The notes under the pieces are model-generated. The model searched no databases and was not told the origin of the DNA. It saw nothing but the letters and a program-made list of their open reading frames with translations. A stretch of 52,013 nucleotides of DNA from Microcaldota archaeon (GTDB lineage: Archaea > Micrarchaeota > Micrarchaeia > Micrarchaeales > CABMGC01): NCBI GenBank assembly GCA_021850805.1, contig JAJZKO010000006.1:1-52013 (forward strand), read 5' to 3'. Position 1 is the first letter of the stretch, and the number at the start of each line of letters is the position of its first letter. The position numbers and the translations under genes were made by a program. Shown here piece by piece: positions 24,235 to 32,829 of the stretch.

Positions 24235-24275
24235 AGGCCTTTTTGGCCTTTTTTCTTTTTTTCTGTTTTTCAAGA
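24235..24275 (+). terminator. Hairpin and T-tract terminator after S-layer gene
   Basis: AGGCC, a five-T loop and GGCCT form a short hairpin (24235-24249), followed by runs of T interrupted by single C up to about 24275. Archaeal termination needs mainly the T-tracts, and this is by far the strongest in the window, which suits a highly transcribed gene. Confidence 0.75.
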
Positions 24276-24400
24276 CCTTAGCTATGCATTGCCTGGCTTA
24301 TTTTATATGATTAGAGAAGCAGGTCCCTCCCTCTTCACGAATCACGCTGCATAAGACAAAATAACAAAAAACATCAAATAAAAGTGCATTATAAGTAATG

Positions 24401-24410
24401 CTTTAAATAC
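24401..24410 (+). promoter_or_regulatory. Promoter of leaderless microprotein
   Basis: CTTTAAATAC is identical to the S-layer promoter box. Its centre is 28 bases before the ATG at 24433, the spacing of a leaderless archaeal gene. Confidence 0.6.
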
Positions 24411-24432
24411 CTCATCGGCATTACATCTAATC

Positions 24433-24537
24433 ATGCAGGGAACATCAGTAAAGCAGGTAAAGGTGCAGAAGATAGAGTTGATAAGCCTTATCAGGCTTGA
24501 TGTTGCATCTCTGCTTAAAGGCTTAAAGAGAGGCTAA
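24433..24537 (+). CDS. Leaderless 34-residue basic microprotein
   Basis: The frame encodes 34 residues: an N-terminal 'MQGTSVKQVKVQKIELI' followed by an amphipathic helix 'LIRLDVASLLKGLKRG'. It has its own strong TATA box at the exact spacing for leaderless translation and sits between the terminator of the S-layer gene and a small hypothetical gene. Net charge is positive, and there is no signal peptide or membrane helix. It resembles no family I know. Coding status rests on promoter placement and clean helical composition. A small RNA starting at the same promoter is the alternative. Confidence 0.5.
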   Translation: MQGTSVKQVKVQKIELISLIRLDVASLLKGLKRG

Positions 24538-24612
24538 GGCGCGCAGCTTCCCCCATTTCCCCCCAAACATCTGGCTGCGGCCTATGCCTTTTATGGTTAA
24601 AAGGGAAATACT

Positions 24613-24963
24613 ATGAAAATATTCAAAGTTGCCAAGGCTTTTCTTACTCCTCCTTACATAGAGCGTACCTCGGGCGATGACCAGAGAGGCGTTCAAGCTG
24701 CAAACCTGCGAGATGGCGCAGACTTGATGGATCTCATAGGGCTTAAGCGCGCAGCAGGCCAGATGCGAAGGCAGGCCTATGCTATACAAGAAACTCAGGA
24801 CAGGCTTGCGGATAGATACCAGTGGACATTGCAATTCGAGCAGTGGCACGGAAGGCCGCCAGGAATAATGGAGGCAAGGTTCGCTGAGAAGCATGACTAC
24901 AAGGGAGACGCGGATCCGCACCACATGTTCCTGCATCCAGGAATAGCGAACAGAAGGGAGTAA
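24613..24963 (+). CDS. Hypothetical small soluble protein
   Basis: The 116-residue protein has charged helical segments ('LMDLIGLKRAAGQMRRQAYAI' and 'QETQDRLADRYQWTLQFEQWHG') and a His/Asp-rich end ('DADPHHMFLHPG'). No signal peptide, membrane helix or known motif is visible. It follows the leaderless microprotein on the same strand by 75 bases, without an evident promoter of its own, so the two may be cotranscribed. Codon usage is ordinary for the window. I cannot suggest a function; its location between two surface-protein genes is the only clue. Confidence 0.5.
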   Translation: MKIFKVAKAFLTPPYIERTSGDDQRGVQAANLRDGADLMDLIGLKRAAGQMRRQAYAIQETQDRLADRYQWTLQFEQWHGRPPGIMEARFAEKHDYKGDADPHHMFLHPGIANRRE

Positions 24964-25234
24964 CTGCGATTACGCTACCTGGAGCTGCCGGGCAGATGCA
25001 TAATACAACTAATGCTCTCCTTTGCAGAACTGCAAAAGCCTCTTCCTGCAATAAGGCTGAATGATTGCAGACAAGGCAAATAGTTGATAAGTACCTCATT
25101 GAGATGCACATCTGCCATTGCAAAGAGGCACTAAAGCCGCCTAAGAGAAAAGTATATAAATATCCGCTTTAAATAACTAAGTTGTAATACTTGGTTTTAA
25201 GACAGACGCACAAAACCACAGGTTCGTGTATTGT
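24964..25234. promoter_or_regulatory. Promoter region of the giant surface protein
   Basis: Two TATA-like boxes occur, AGTATATAAAT at 25151-25161 and CTTTAAATAA at 25167-25176; the second predicts a leader of about 35 nt. A small inverted repeat, TTTGCAG-AA-CTGCAAA, lies near 25021-25036. No gene was seen in the rest. Confidence 0.5.
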
Positions 25235-28200
25235 ATGAATAAACTAAAGACACTCGGCACTGCGCCACTGGTTCTCCTCCTGTTATCATTCTTTTTTGTA
25301 AGCAACCTCCATGCCATAAGCTTGTCTCTTGTACCATCACAAGCGCAAATAGGCATCGACTACGGTACGCTGTGCACCAACAGCTCCGGTGTCACTAGAA
25401 ACTGCACAGTAAGCTATACTGCAGTCGCATCAGATAGTAGTGGCAACTATATCTATACTGTGTCGTATCTGATCAGTCCGTCAGATTACTGTACTTATAG
25501 CAATCAGCAGTTAGGGCTTTCATCAAGTACTACGCTTACCAATCTACCGCTACCACGCGTACCGGATGCGGGCAATTTTATTTGCCCTAATGGCACCCTT
25601 ACCGGCACAATACCGTTAATCCCGTTACAGACTATCAAAGTAAATGTATCAGTAACAAATCCTAACACGCGCAACACTTTTTATGCAAATTCATCAGTAA
25701 ACATATACCCAATGCTCATTGACCCTAGCATTTCCCAGTCTGCAAGTACAGTATACGTATCAAATACAGTTTCGTTTACTATGTCATGGATAAACTCAAC
25801 CGACTACCAGACAGGCACACCACCTTACAATGCAGTAATATATAGTACCTCTTCTAGTGGATGCAGCACCTCAAATCCCGTATTATCACAGAATGGCATA
25901 ACCGTAGGCACAGCAACAATCTCATTCAATGCCCCATCCACTACAGGAACTTACTACTACTGCGGTTCAGTAAAGGACAGCTCATACAATTCATCGCAGA
26001 CAACTTATTCCAGCGTTGCGGATCTTGTAACAGCGCAGGTGCCGACTGTATCGATAAATGTACCTCAGACAAGCTTTGATGCCGGCGGGGAGAATGTCGG
26101 CGTAGGGTTCGTGATACATAACGGCATAGGGCCGTTTACCGTAGCCGTATACGCATCTAACGGCACAAAGGTCAGCAACACAGTGACGATAGGATCACCC
26201 AACTCCTCAGGCAGCATAACGTTCCAGACTCCATATTCTTCAGGAAACCACAATTACCACCTCGTAGTTGTAGATGAGCAGAAGAACAATGGCGGATCAG
26301 GAAACATCTACACATTCGATTCAAACAACCTGACCATATCAGTATCCGCGCCTTCCGCAACCCTCTCGATCACCAACTCGTCCCTGGATCAAGGTCAGGT
26401 AGAGACATTCAATGTAGGTGTATCAGGCGGCGTGGGCCCATTCAACGTGGGAATTTACAACGAAACTGGGAACACGCAAGTTGGCGGCAACCTCATAATA
26501 GCATCACCAGGAGGCTCCAACTCCATAAGCATAAAAGTATCCAATACAGGGAGTTTCTCATACAATGCCATATTTGCAGATACCGGTGTATCCCCTAACT
26601 ATACGTTCTCTACGCCTACGAGCACGATGCAGGTGAATAATGTGCTCTCTGCAGAGCTATCGGCAAACGTTCCTCAGTCAAACACCATAAAGCAGGGCCA
26701 GCTGGTTGAAATAGGAGGCATCGCAGTCGGAGGAACATCCCCATTTACCTACAACTTCATAGTATCAAATGCAATGGGCGTCTTGCATTCAAGCTCATCA
26801 TCCTCTAATGCATTCTCCTTCAACTCCATCAACTTCACCTATGTGGGTGCACCATACTCTGTCAATGTCGTGATAACTGATTCTGCATCAACACCCGTTA
26901 CTGCCGGTTCTGCATCGCAGCAGATAAACATAAACAACACGCCTTACATAACGCATCCAGTTGCATCAGGAAGCATATTCGATGTTGGGCAGAGCGTCAC
27001 TTACTCAAACACAACTATATCCGACGGTGAGAATCCATTCAAGGCAAACATAATGATAAACGGGAACGTGGTAGATACCGTAACAACAAATGCACTCTCT
27101 CCAATCACCTATACTTACACACCCTCTTCAACCGGGCATTTTAAGTACAACATAAGCGTGGTTGATACAGGCAATGCTACCGATTATTCCTTCAACTCAA
27201 CATCAAGTACCGTGACATTTAATACCCATCCTAATGTAACGCTCTCAACGCCTGCAAATGTATACTATGTAAACGAGACAATTCCTATAAACGTAACGAT
27301 ATCCGGAGGAACAGGACCTTTTATTGAGAATATATACAGAAAGTCGTCCCTTTTAAACTTATCCATAGACACTATATACGAGGTGCCTGACGGCAGTTAT
27401 GTAGTCAATAAGACAATAGAATACCCTGGCAATTACATACTAACGGTAAAGAGCACAGATAAAGGCACAAGCTCGCCTTATAACTCAATAAGCAACTCCG
27501 TCCCAATCACAATACTCCCGATACCATCAAATGCTCCTAAGATGAGTATGACAGTCAACAATACTGCCCTTGATTTTGGCCAGAGCACCTCAATCACAAT
27601 AAGGCTGGTAAATAACACGTCTCCAGTGAACGTAAGCCTGTATGATACCATGCAGTTATTAAACAGGTCTGGGGGCGAATCCCCATACTCGCTAGTAGAT
27701 ACATTTACCAATGCAGGACCAAACGCAACGCTTCATTACACATTCGCACCATCACCTGGCAAATATTACTTCTATGCTGTCGGTAAAGACAATGCATACA
27801 CACCACAATACGTATTTGAAAACAACTCCCTATTCCAGGTAATCAGCGGGACGCCTGGATACCCTCTCTACATATGCGAAGGGTCATCAGGAAATAACCC
27901 AATATCCTTCTCTTGGAACGCCCAGTCCAACGGCACCTATAGCTCTGCAGGTAACTCAATCTCGAATGTATGTATGATGAATACTACGAGCGGAGGAGAG
28001 CAGATTGAGAGCGCCATAATAGGCGTGAGCTCAAATACATATACTCTATACCAAAACTCGGAAAATAGGAATTTATTGGACAGCCTTTCATTAACCTATA
28101 ACGTGCCATCGGCAAGCTCCACAGTGCTTCTTGCAGGCGCCTGCGGCTATTACAACTGCACTGCCGTATCGCTTCCTTCAGGCTGCACCCAGAAGCTGAA

Positions 28201-29686
28201 CCTTCAGGGCACGGATACGTTCGATACTGTGTATTTTGCAATATGCAGGAACCAGCCAGTTGGTTTGCATAGATTCACAATGTATGATCAAGGCACTGGC
28301 GAAGAGAGCTCATTCGCGCTCGCAGCTTATATATTCAACGGTTCAGTATCATTCTCTAACATAAACTATGGGAATTCAGGCGCCGACGGCAACCCATTAT
28401 TCATTGCCTACAACCAGACACATGCGCTCTTAAACTTCACTCCACAGCTTTCTGCAAACGACACAATAAACGGAGGAGTAAATAGCATTATAGCAAATGC
28501 CATAGTCAGCGGAGGCTCTGGGAACTTTACATTTGACTGGAATGTAAGGGCATTCAATACTACAAACACCTTATTCAGCTACACCAACGCGACCAATGCC
28601 CTTGTATTTAACAACTTCTCAACTTACAAGATAACCGATCCGCGCAATGGCACGTACGTGTTCAACATAGCCATAGTAGACAACAACACCACAGTGCCTT
28701 ATCACCTATCCTTGAATAAGACATTCTATGTAGGGATTCTTCCATTATCTGCCTCATGCTCAAGCCCTGGCACAGTGGGACAGTATGCGATAGCAAATGT
28801 GACATGCACTGGCACAGTGGTAAGCGGTCTGCCTTGGAGCCTTTACGTAAACGGGCAGTTATACGGTACTACTACGAATGGGACGATAGAATGGAGCATA
28901 CAGAACGCTCCTGGAACGTACACATTCACGTTCTCTAACCCTGGAAGCATCCTGTACAAGGCCTACTCTACATCCACTTCACTTACTGTGCAGCAGGCAG
29001 GCAACACAGGATTCAATCCAGTCGGCGTACCATCTACAGTACCTACAACCATATTCACAACAATACCAACCACGGTTCCTCCAACCACTATACCGCAGAA
29101 TTCAACAAATAACACAGAGATGAACCTGCATCTTAACATAACCAACCATAACACGGATATCAACTTCGGAAGCACAGGTATAGTAATCTCAATACATTCA
29201 AACAGCACAACTCCGCACAAAGCATACCTGCTGGTAAAGAACGAGACCGCATTAAACTTCACATTAAAGAACTACACGAAGATTACAGTGCTGGATCTGA
29301 ACCTCACTGCTGCAAATACGACCACTTTGCTTAACGTTACCATTCCATACAACTGCGGAATCCCTGCATCTGTGCTTAAGCCATTCATAGATGTAAACGA
29401 CACGTGGGAAGCCATAACCCCATTCACAGTAAATGCGACAGCATGCACTGTGACATTCCAGGTTCCTTCAGATCCTGTAGTGGGCCTTTATTATAGGAAT
29501 ACCACATCTACTGCTAACACAACAAGCACAACTGCGCCTGCAACAACTACCGTGCAGCAGACAAACACCACAACCTCACCACCTGCACCTCCGGCACAGC
29601 CAAGCAGCGTACCTATAGTAGTAGGCGTGATAATACTGGTTGTAATAATAGCTGCAATATTTTACTTCTTGAAGTCAAGAAAGTAA
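25235..29686 (+). CDS. Giant Ig-like repeat surface protein with C-terminal membrane anchor
   Basis: The 1483-residue protein starts with a signal peptide (residues 1-27, 'LVLLLLSFFFVSNLHA') and ends with a Thr/Pro/Ser stalk ('TTAPATTTVQQTNTTTSPP'), a transmembrane helix ('PIVVGVIILVVIIAAIFYFL') and a short basic tail. Between about residues 260 and 880 there are at least six domains of about 95-105 residues with the shared pattern 'S-x-D-x-G-Q-x-x-x-F-x-V-x-x-x-G-G-x-G-P-F', resembling Ig/PKD folds. Two further cysteine-containing parts follow, and another domain lies before the stalk. Dozens of Asn-X-Ser/Thr sites point to heavy glycosylation. It is likely an adhesin or envelope component facing the medium. 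A GTG three codons upstream is possible; the ATG better begins the signal peptide. Confidence 0.85.
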   Translation: MNKLKTLGTAPLVLLLLSFFFVSNLHAISLSLVPSQAQIGIDYGTLCTNSSGVTRNCTVSYTAVASDSSGNYIYTVSYLISPSDYCTYSNQQLGLSSSTTLTNLPLPRVPDAGNFICPNGTLTGTIPLIPLQTIKVNVSVTNPNTRNTFYANSSVNIYPMLIDPSISQSASTVYVSNTVSFTMSWINSTDYQTGTPPYNAVIYSTSSSGCSTSNPVLSQNGITVGTATISFNAPSTTGTYYYCGSVKDSSYNSSQTTYSSVADLVTAQVPTVSINVPQTSFDAGGENVGVGFVIHNGIGPFTVAVYASNGTKVSNTVTIGSPNSSGSITFQTPYSSGNHNYHLVVVDEQKNNGGSGNIYTFDSNNLTISVSAPSATLSITNSSLDQGQVETFNVGVSGGVGPFNVGIYNETGNTQVGGNLIIASPGGSNSISIKVSNTGSFSYNAIFADTGVSPNYTFSTPTSTMQVNNVLSAELSANVPQSNTIKQGQLVEIGGIAVGGTSPFTYNFIVSNAMGVLHSSSSSSNAFSFNSINFTYVGAPYSVNVVITDSASTPVTAGSASQQININNTPYITHPVASGSIFDVGQSVTYSNTTISDGENPFKANIMINGNVVDTVTTNALSPITYTYTPSSTGHFKYNISVVDTGNATDYSFNSTSSTVTFNTHPNVTLSTPANVYYVNETIPINVTISGGTGPFIENIYRKSSLLNLSIDTIYEVPDGSYVVNKTIEYPGNYILTVKSTDKGTSSPYNSISNSVPITILPIPSNAPKMSMTVNNTALDFGQSTSITIRLVNNTSPVNVSLYDTMQLLNRSGGESPYSLVDTFTNAGPNATLHYTFAPSPGKYYFYAVGKDNAYTPQYVFENNSLFQVISGTPGYPLYICEGSSGNNPISFSWNAQSNGTYSSAGNSISNVCMMNTTSGGEQIESAIIGVSSNTYTLYQNSENRNLLDSLSLTYNVPSASSTVLLAGACGYYNCTAVSLPSGCTQKLNLQGTDTFDTVYFAICRNQPVGLHRFTMYDQGTGEESSFALAAYIFNGSVSFSNINYGNSGADGNPLFIAYNQTHALLNFTPQLSANDTINGGVNSIIANAIVSGGSGNFTFDWNVRAFNTTNTLFSYTNATNALVFNNFSTYKITDPRNGTYVFNIAIVDNNTTVPYHLSLNKTFYVGILPLSASCSSPGTVGQYAIANVTCTGTVVSGLPWSLYVNGQLYGTTTNGTIEWSIQNAPGTYTFTFSNPGSILYKAYSTSTSLTVQQAGNTGFNPVGVPSTVPTTIFTTIPTTVPPTTIPQNSTNNTEMNLHLNITNHNTDINFGSTGIVISIHSNSTTPHKAYLLVKNETALNFTLKNYTKITVLDLNLTAANTTTLLNVTIPYNCGIPASVLKPFIDVNDTWEAITPFTVNATACTVTFQVPSDPVVGLYYRNTTSTANTTSTTAPATTTVQQTNTTTSPPAPPAQPSSVPIVVGVIILVVIIAAIFYFLKSRK

Positions 29687-29689
29687 CGT

Positions 29690-30283
29690 CTAAAGGAGCT
29701 TTAGTACATCGTAAGAGGTTATTATCCCAACAGCATGGCCTCTGTCCATAACTATTACCGCGCCCCAGTTCTCGAGTATCGGCTTTATCTTAGATATCTG
29801 TGTATCCTTGCTCACTTGCGGCAAAGCGGTATCGGCAACTTCTTCCACCAGTATCTTGCCTATCCTGGAAGGGTCCCTGCTGGCTATCTCAAGCACTTCC
29901 TGCTGGTAAAGCGCCCCTACGACATACCCGTCCTTGTCTATCACCGGAAGCTGCGGGAAGTCGTAATACTTGAAGAGCTTTATCGCCTTTGCGACACTGT
30001 CCTTAGGCCTTGCAGCTATTATCCTGCGGTGCATTATGCTCTCTGCTGTCCTGTTAAGCAGCCCTGCGGATCCCTCCTCCATCTCCAGTCGGTTAAGCTC
30101 CTCAACAACCCTGAACACAAGAGCATAGCTCGGATTAATCCCATCTATATCGCTCTCCAGCCTTGCGACTGCGCTCTGGCTTATGCCTACACGCTTCGCA
30201 AGAGCCTGCTGGCTTATTCCTGCGGATTTCCTGAGGTTCCTTATCTTTATCGAGACCGCCTCGAGTGACTCTATCTCAATCAT
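29690..30283 (-). CDS. HTH-XRE regulator with paired CBS domains
   Basis: Residues 10-65 form a Cro/XRE-type helix-turn-helix ('IRNLRKSAGISQQALAKRVG', 'SQSAVARLESDI'). Residues about 80-197 form two CBS motifs: 'SIMHRRIIAARPKDSVAKAI', 'FPQLPVIDKDGYVVGALY', then 'VSKDTQISKIKPILEN', 'AVIVMDRGHAVGIITSYDVL'. CBS pairs bind adenosyl ligands such as AMP, ATP or SAM. The gene is divergent from metK, sharing a promoter region with a perfect palindrome at 30289-30303. A role as SAM- or nucleotide-responsive regulator of itself and metK is therefore likely but inferred. It ends four bases from the convergent surface-protein gene. Confidence 0.85.
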   Translation of the reverse strand: MIEIESLEAVSIKIRNLRKSAGISQQALAKRVGISQSAVARLESDIDGINPSYALVFRVVEELNRLEMEEGSAGLLNRTAESIMHRRIIAARPKDSVAKAIKLFKYYDFPQLPVIDKDGYVVGALYQQEVLEIASRDPSRIGKILVEEVADTALPQVSKDTQISKIKPILENWGAVIVMDRGHAVGIITSYDVLKLL

Positions 30284-30288
30284 AAATT

Positions 30289-30303
30289 ATTACCAATGGT
30301 AAT
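30289..30303. promoter_or_regulatory. Palindromic operator candidate between HTH-CBS gene and metK
   Basis: ATTACC-AAT-GGTAAT is a perfect inverted repeat with a three-base spacer. It lies six bases before the HTH-CBS start codon, about where its transcription would begin, and about 30 bases upstream of the metK TATA box. This is the usual place for an autoregulatory HTH operator. Confidence 0.6.
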
Positions 30304-30330
30304 TTATTACATTAAATAATTACATATAAG

Positions 30331-30340
30331 TTTAAATAAT
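30331..30340 (+). promoter_or_regulatory. metK TATA box
   Basis: TTTAAATAAT lies about 38 bases (centre to ATG) upstream of metK, giving a leader of about ten nt. On the opposite strand the same AT-rich stretch can serve the HTH-CBS gene. Confidence 0.55.
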
Positions 30341-30371
30341 ATTCGCAACAATAGATAAAGCAGATGATCTA

Positions 30372-31577
30372 ATGGTTAGAAACATCTACGTAAACAAGAT
30401 GACTACCAAGGCAGTCGGCGAGCAGCAGACAGAATACGTTGAGAGGAAAGGCCTCGGGCATCCTGACAGCCTCATAGACGGGATAGTCGATGAGACGAGC
30501 CATGCGCTCTCAAGGGAATACCTTGACAAATGCGGGTACATACTTCACCACAATGTCGACAAAGGCCTGATAATAGGGGGAGCCTCAAAGGTGGGATTCG
30601 GGCATGGGGAGATAACAAAAAAGATAGAAGTAATAGTTACGGGAAGGGCTGCAGACAGGCTGGAGAACACCACTATAGAAGTAAACGAGATAGCAACAAG
30701 GGTCGCGACAGAGTACCTGAAGTCAAACACGAGATTCCTCGATCTTGAGAATGAAGTCACTTTTGAGTCAAAGATAGCCAGGGGCAGCGCCGACCTCACG
30801 AATATATTCCAGAGGGGCAAGGGCGCAGTGCCGCTTGCAAACGATACCTCGTTCGGTATAGGCTTCGCGCCCCTTACCGATACGGAAAGATTGGTCCTCG
30901 AAGTGGAGAACTACCTGAATAGCAGGGATTACAAGAACCGTGCGCCTTCCGTAGGGGAGGATGTAAAGGTAATGGGTGTAAGGGAAGGCGATAAGATAAC
31001 CCTTACCATAGCAATAGCATTTGTGGCCAAGCTCATAGATTCCGTAGAGACGTACTCAAAGGTCAAGGAAGGGATAAAGGAAGATGTGCACAAGTTTGCA
31101 TCAAAGATAACCGATAAGGAGGTCGTTGTCTACATAAACTATGGCGACTCGGAAGAGAACGAAGACGTCTATCTTACCAAATCAGGGTTGAGCTGTGAGG
31201 CCGGAGACGACGGCTCCGTGGGAAGGGGAAACAGGGTAAACGGGCTGATAACGCCCTTCAGGCCCATGAGCCTCGAGGCAGCTGCAGGAAAGAATCCGGT
31301 TAACCACATAGGCAAGATATACAACATACTCGCCAAGCAGCTCTCCTCAGACATAGTCAAGGAGTGCCCCGAGGTAAAGGCCTGCAACATAGCCATACTC
31401 TCGCAGATAGGGAGGCCAATAGACCAGCCGCATAACCTTAACATAGACATAATAAACGAGGAAGGATCCGACTTCAGCGTTGTCAATGAAAAGGCACGCA
31501 GGGTTGCCGATTCGTGGCTTGACGGGATAACTGACCTCACGATGGACATACTTCTTGGGAAGTACAAGGCCTTCTGA
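30372..31577 (+). CDS. metK: S-adenosylmethionine synthetase, archaeal type
   Basis: The 401-residue protein matches the archaeal MAT family, distinct from bacterial MetK. It shows 'ERKGLGHPDSLIDGIVDE', 'GGASKVGFGHGEITKKIEV', 'DTSFGIGFAPLTDTERLVLEVE', 'DVKVMGVREGDKITLTIAIAF' and 'EAGDDGSVGRGNRVNGLITP'. It makes SAM from methionine and ATP, releasing phosphate and diphosphate. Length is normal (about 400). Upstream is the divergent HTH-CBS regulator with the palindrome, and 44 bases downstream on the same strand is a SAM hydrolase-family gene, so the locus seems dedicated to SAM balance. Confidence 0.95.
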   Translation: MVRNIYVNKMTTKAVGEQQTEYVERKGLGHPDSLIDGIVDETSHALSREYLDKCGYILHHNVDKGLIIGGASKVGFGHGEITKKIEVIVTGRAADRLENTTIEVNEIATRVATEYLKSNTRFLDLENEVTFESKIARGSADLTNIFQRGKGAVPLANDTSFGIGFAPLTDTERLVLEVENYLNSRDYKNRAPSVGEDVKVMGVREGDKITLTIAIAFVAKLIDSVETYSKVKEGIKEDVHKFASKITDKEVVVYINYGDSEENEDVYLTKSGLSCEAGDDGSVGRGNRVNGLITPFRPMSLEAAAGKNPVNHIGKIYNILAKQLSSDIVKECPEVKACNIAILSQIGRPIDQPHNLNIDIINEEGSDFSVVNEKARRVADSWLDGITDLTMDILLGKYKAF

Positions 31578-31621
31578 AGGCAATTGCCAATCTTCTGTAT
31601 GCAACCATACAAGGCGGTTGA

Positions 31622-32473
31622 ATGGCTAATGAAAACGCAAGCGTATTTGTAATAGCTGATTATGGAATAGGAGATCCTGCATTTGCGGAAGTAAACCAGA
31701 GGATAGCCGCACTTGCCGGAAATCCGCGCATAGAGAACATATCCGTTGCGCCTTTCAGCACGGTCCAGACAGGTTTCTGGGCATACCAGATGGTGCTTAA
31801 TCACAATGAGCTGGCAAGGCTACTTAGGGATGGGCATTCAAGATCCTATCTCTTCCTAAACACTGCCCCGAGGAAGGACAGCTCCGAACCAAGGAAAGGG
31901 AATGCCGGAGAGCCCCTCGTATACGCAAAGCTCTACAATGGCATGGAAGTGGTGGGGGTAATGTCCGGTGAATCATTCTCCTATCTTAAGCCAATAATCA
32001 CGGAGTTTAGGGAGATATCAGTCCCTAACGAAGGCTCACAGTTCAGATCGAGGGATATCTTCCCGCAGGCGCTGGCAAGCATAATGCGCTCCGATTACTC
32101 CATTTTAGGGGATAAGATAGATATTGAAAGCATTCCCGAAAGGACCAAATGGCTCGTGGCGCATGTAGATGGGTACGGAAACATGAAGCTGAGCACTACC
32201 GCCTCAGAGGCAGCACTCATGGAAGGAGAAAAGATAAAAGTGCGCATAAGCGAGAAGACTACGGAAGTGATATACTCGGGCGGCATATTCCATATAGACG
32301 ACGGTGCCCTCTGCGTTGCACCTGGATCATCCGGCAAGAAGGAGGATCCGTTCCTTGAGATATCTGAGAGATCTGGCAACGCTTGGAAGAGGTTCTCTTC
32401 TCCTCAAATAGAATCAATGGTAAAGCTGACGCGCATAAGCGAGAATGCAAAGGCGTTCAGGCTAAGGATTTAA
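31622..32473 (+). CDS. DUF62 (SAM hydrolase / SAM hydroxide adenosyltransferase) family protein, diverged
   Basis: The 283-residue layout fits the DUF62 family, which splits SAM into adenosine and methionine: 'VFVIADYGIGDPAFAEVNQRI' at the N terminus (family: TDFG..D.yvg), 'SQFRSRDIFPQALASIM' in the middle (family: FHGRD.FaP.AA) and 'VAHVDGYGNMKLS' in the C-terminal beta domain (family: iD.FGNl.tN). By eye the active-site His of FHGRD is Arg here, and the Asp of the VVDPGVG segment seems to be Asn ('LFLNTAPR'). Catalysis may thus be altered or lost while SAM binding stays possible. The position directly behind metK supports a SAM-linked role. The start has GGCGG about nine bases upstream. Confidence 0.7.
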   Translation: MANENASVFVIADYGIGDPAFAEVNQRIAALAGNPRIENISVAPFSTVQTGFWAYQMVLNHNELARLLRDGHSRSYLFLNTAPRKDSSEPRKGNAGEPLVYAKLYNGMEVVGVMSGESFSYLKPIITEFREISVPNEGSQFRSRDIFPQALASIMRSDYSILGDKIDIESIPERTKWLVAHVDGYGNMKLSTTASEAALMEGEKIKVRISEKTTEVIYSGGIFHIDDGALCVAPGSSGKKEDPFLEISERSGNAWKRFSSPQIESMVKLTRISENAKAFRLRI

Positions 32474-32515
32474 GAAAAATAATGCAGGAAATCCTGCATC
32501 AATAAAAAAGAAGAG

Positions 32516-32821
32516 TCAGGACAGGGTTATCTCTATCTGCACAGTATCCGGCACAGGAAGCCTCATTACCTGCCTTAGTGCCTGGTCGCTCCCTTCTATC
32601 TCTACAAGGCGCTTGTGGATCCTCATCTCCCAGTGCTCGAACGTATGTGAACCGTCGCCGCATGGGGTCTTCCTTGTAGATATCTTGAGCTTCTTTGTAG
32701 GCAGAGGCACAGGGCCCTTATACTTTATAGTCGCACTCTTAGCTATATCCACTATCTGGTTGGCTATGGCGCTCACCGCTGTAGGATCCCTGCTTATAAG
32801 TTTTATGCGTGCCGTAGGCAA
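32516..32821 (-). CDS. rps10: 30S ribosomal protein uS10
   Basis: This 101-residue protein is a clear archaeal S10: 'ARIKLISRDPTAVSAIANQIVDIAK', 'YKGPVPLPTKKLKISTRKTPCGDGSHTFEHWEMRIHKRLVEI' and the C-terminal 'MRLPVPDTVQIEITL'. It is part of the small-subunit head and follows the EF-1 alpha gene by eight bases, the common archaeal tuf-rps10 order. Translation probably couples to the upstream gene. Its end faces the DUF62 gene, leaving about 40 bases for both 3' ends. Confidence 0.96.
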   Translation of the reverse strand: MPTARIKLISRDPTAVSAIANQIVDIAKSATIKYKGPVPLPTKKLKISTRKTPCGDGSHTFEHWEMRIHKRLVEIEGSDQALRQVMRLPVPDTVQIEITLS

Positions 32822-32829
32822 ATAACCAC

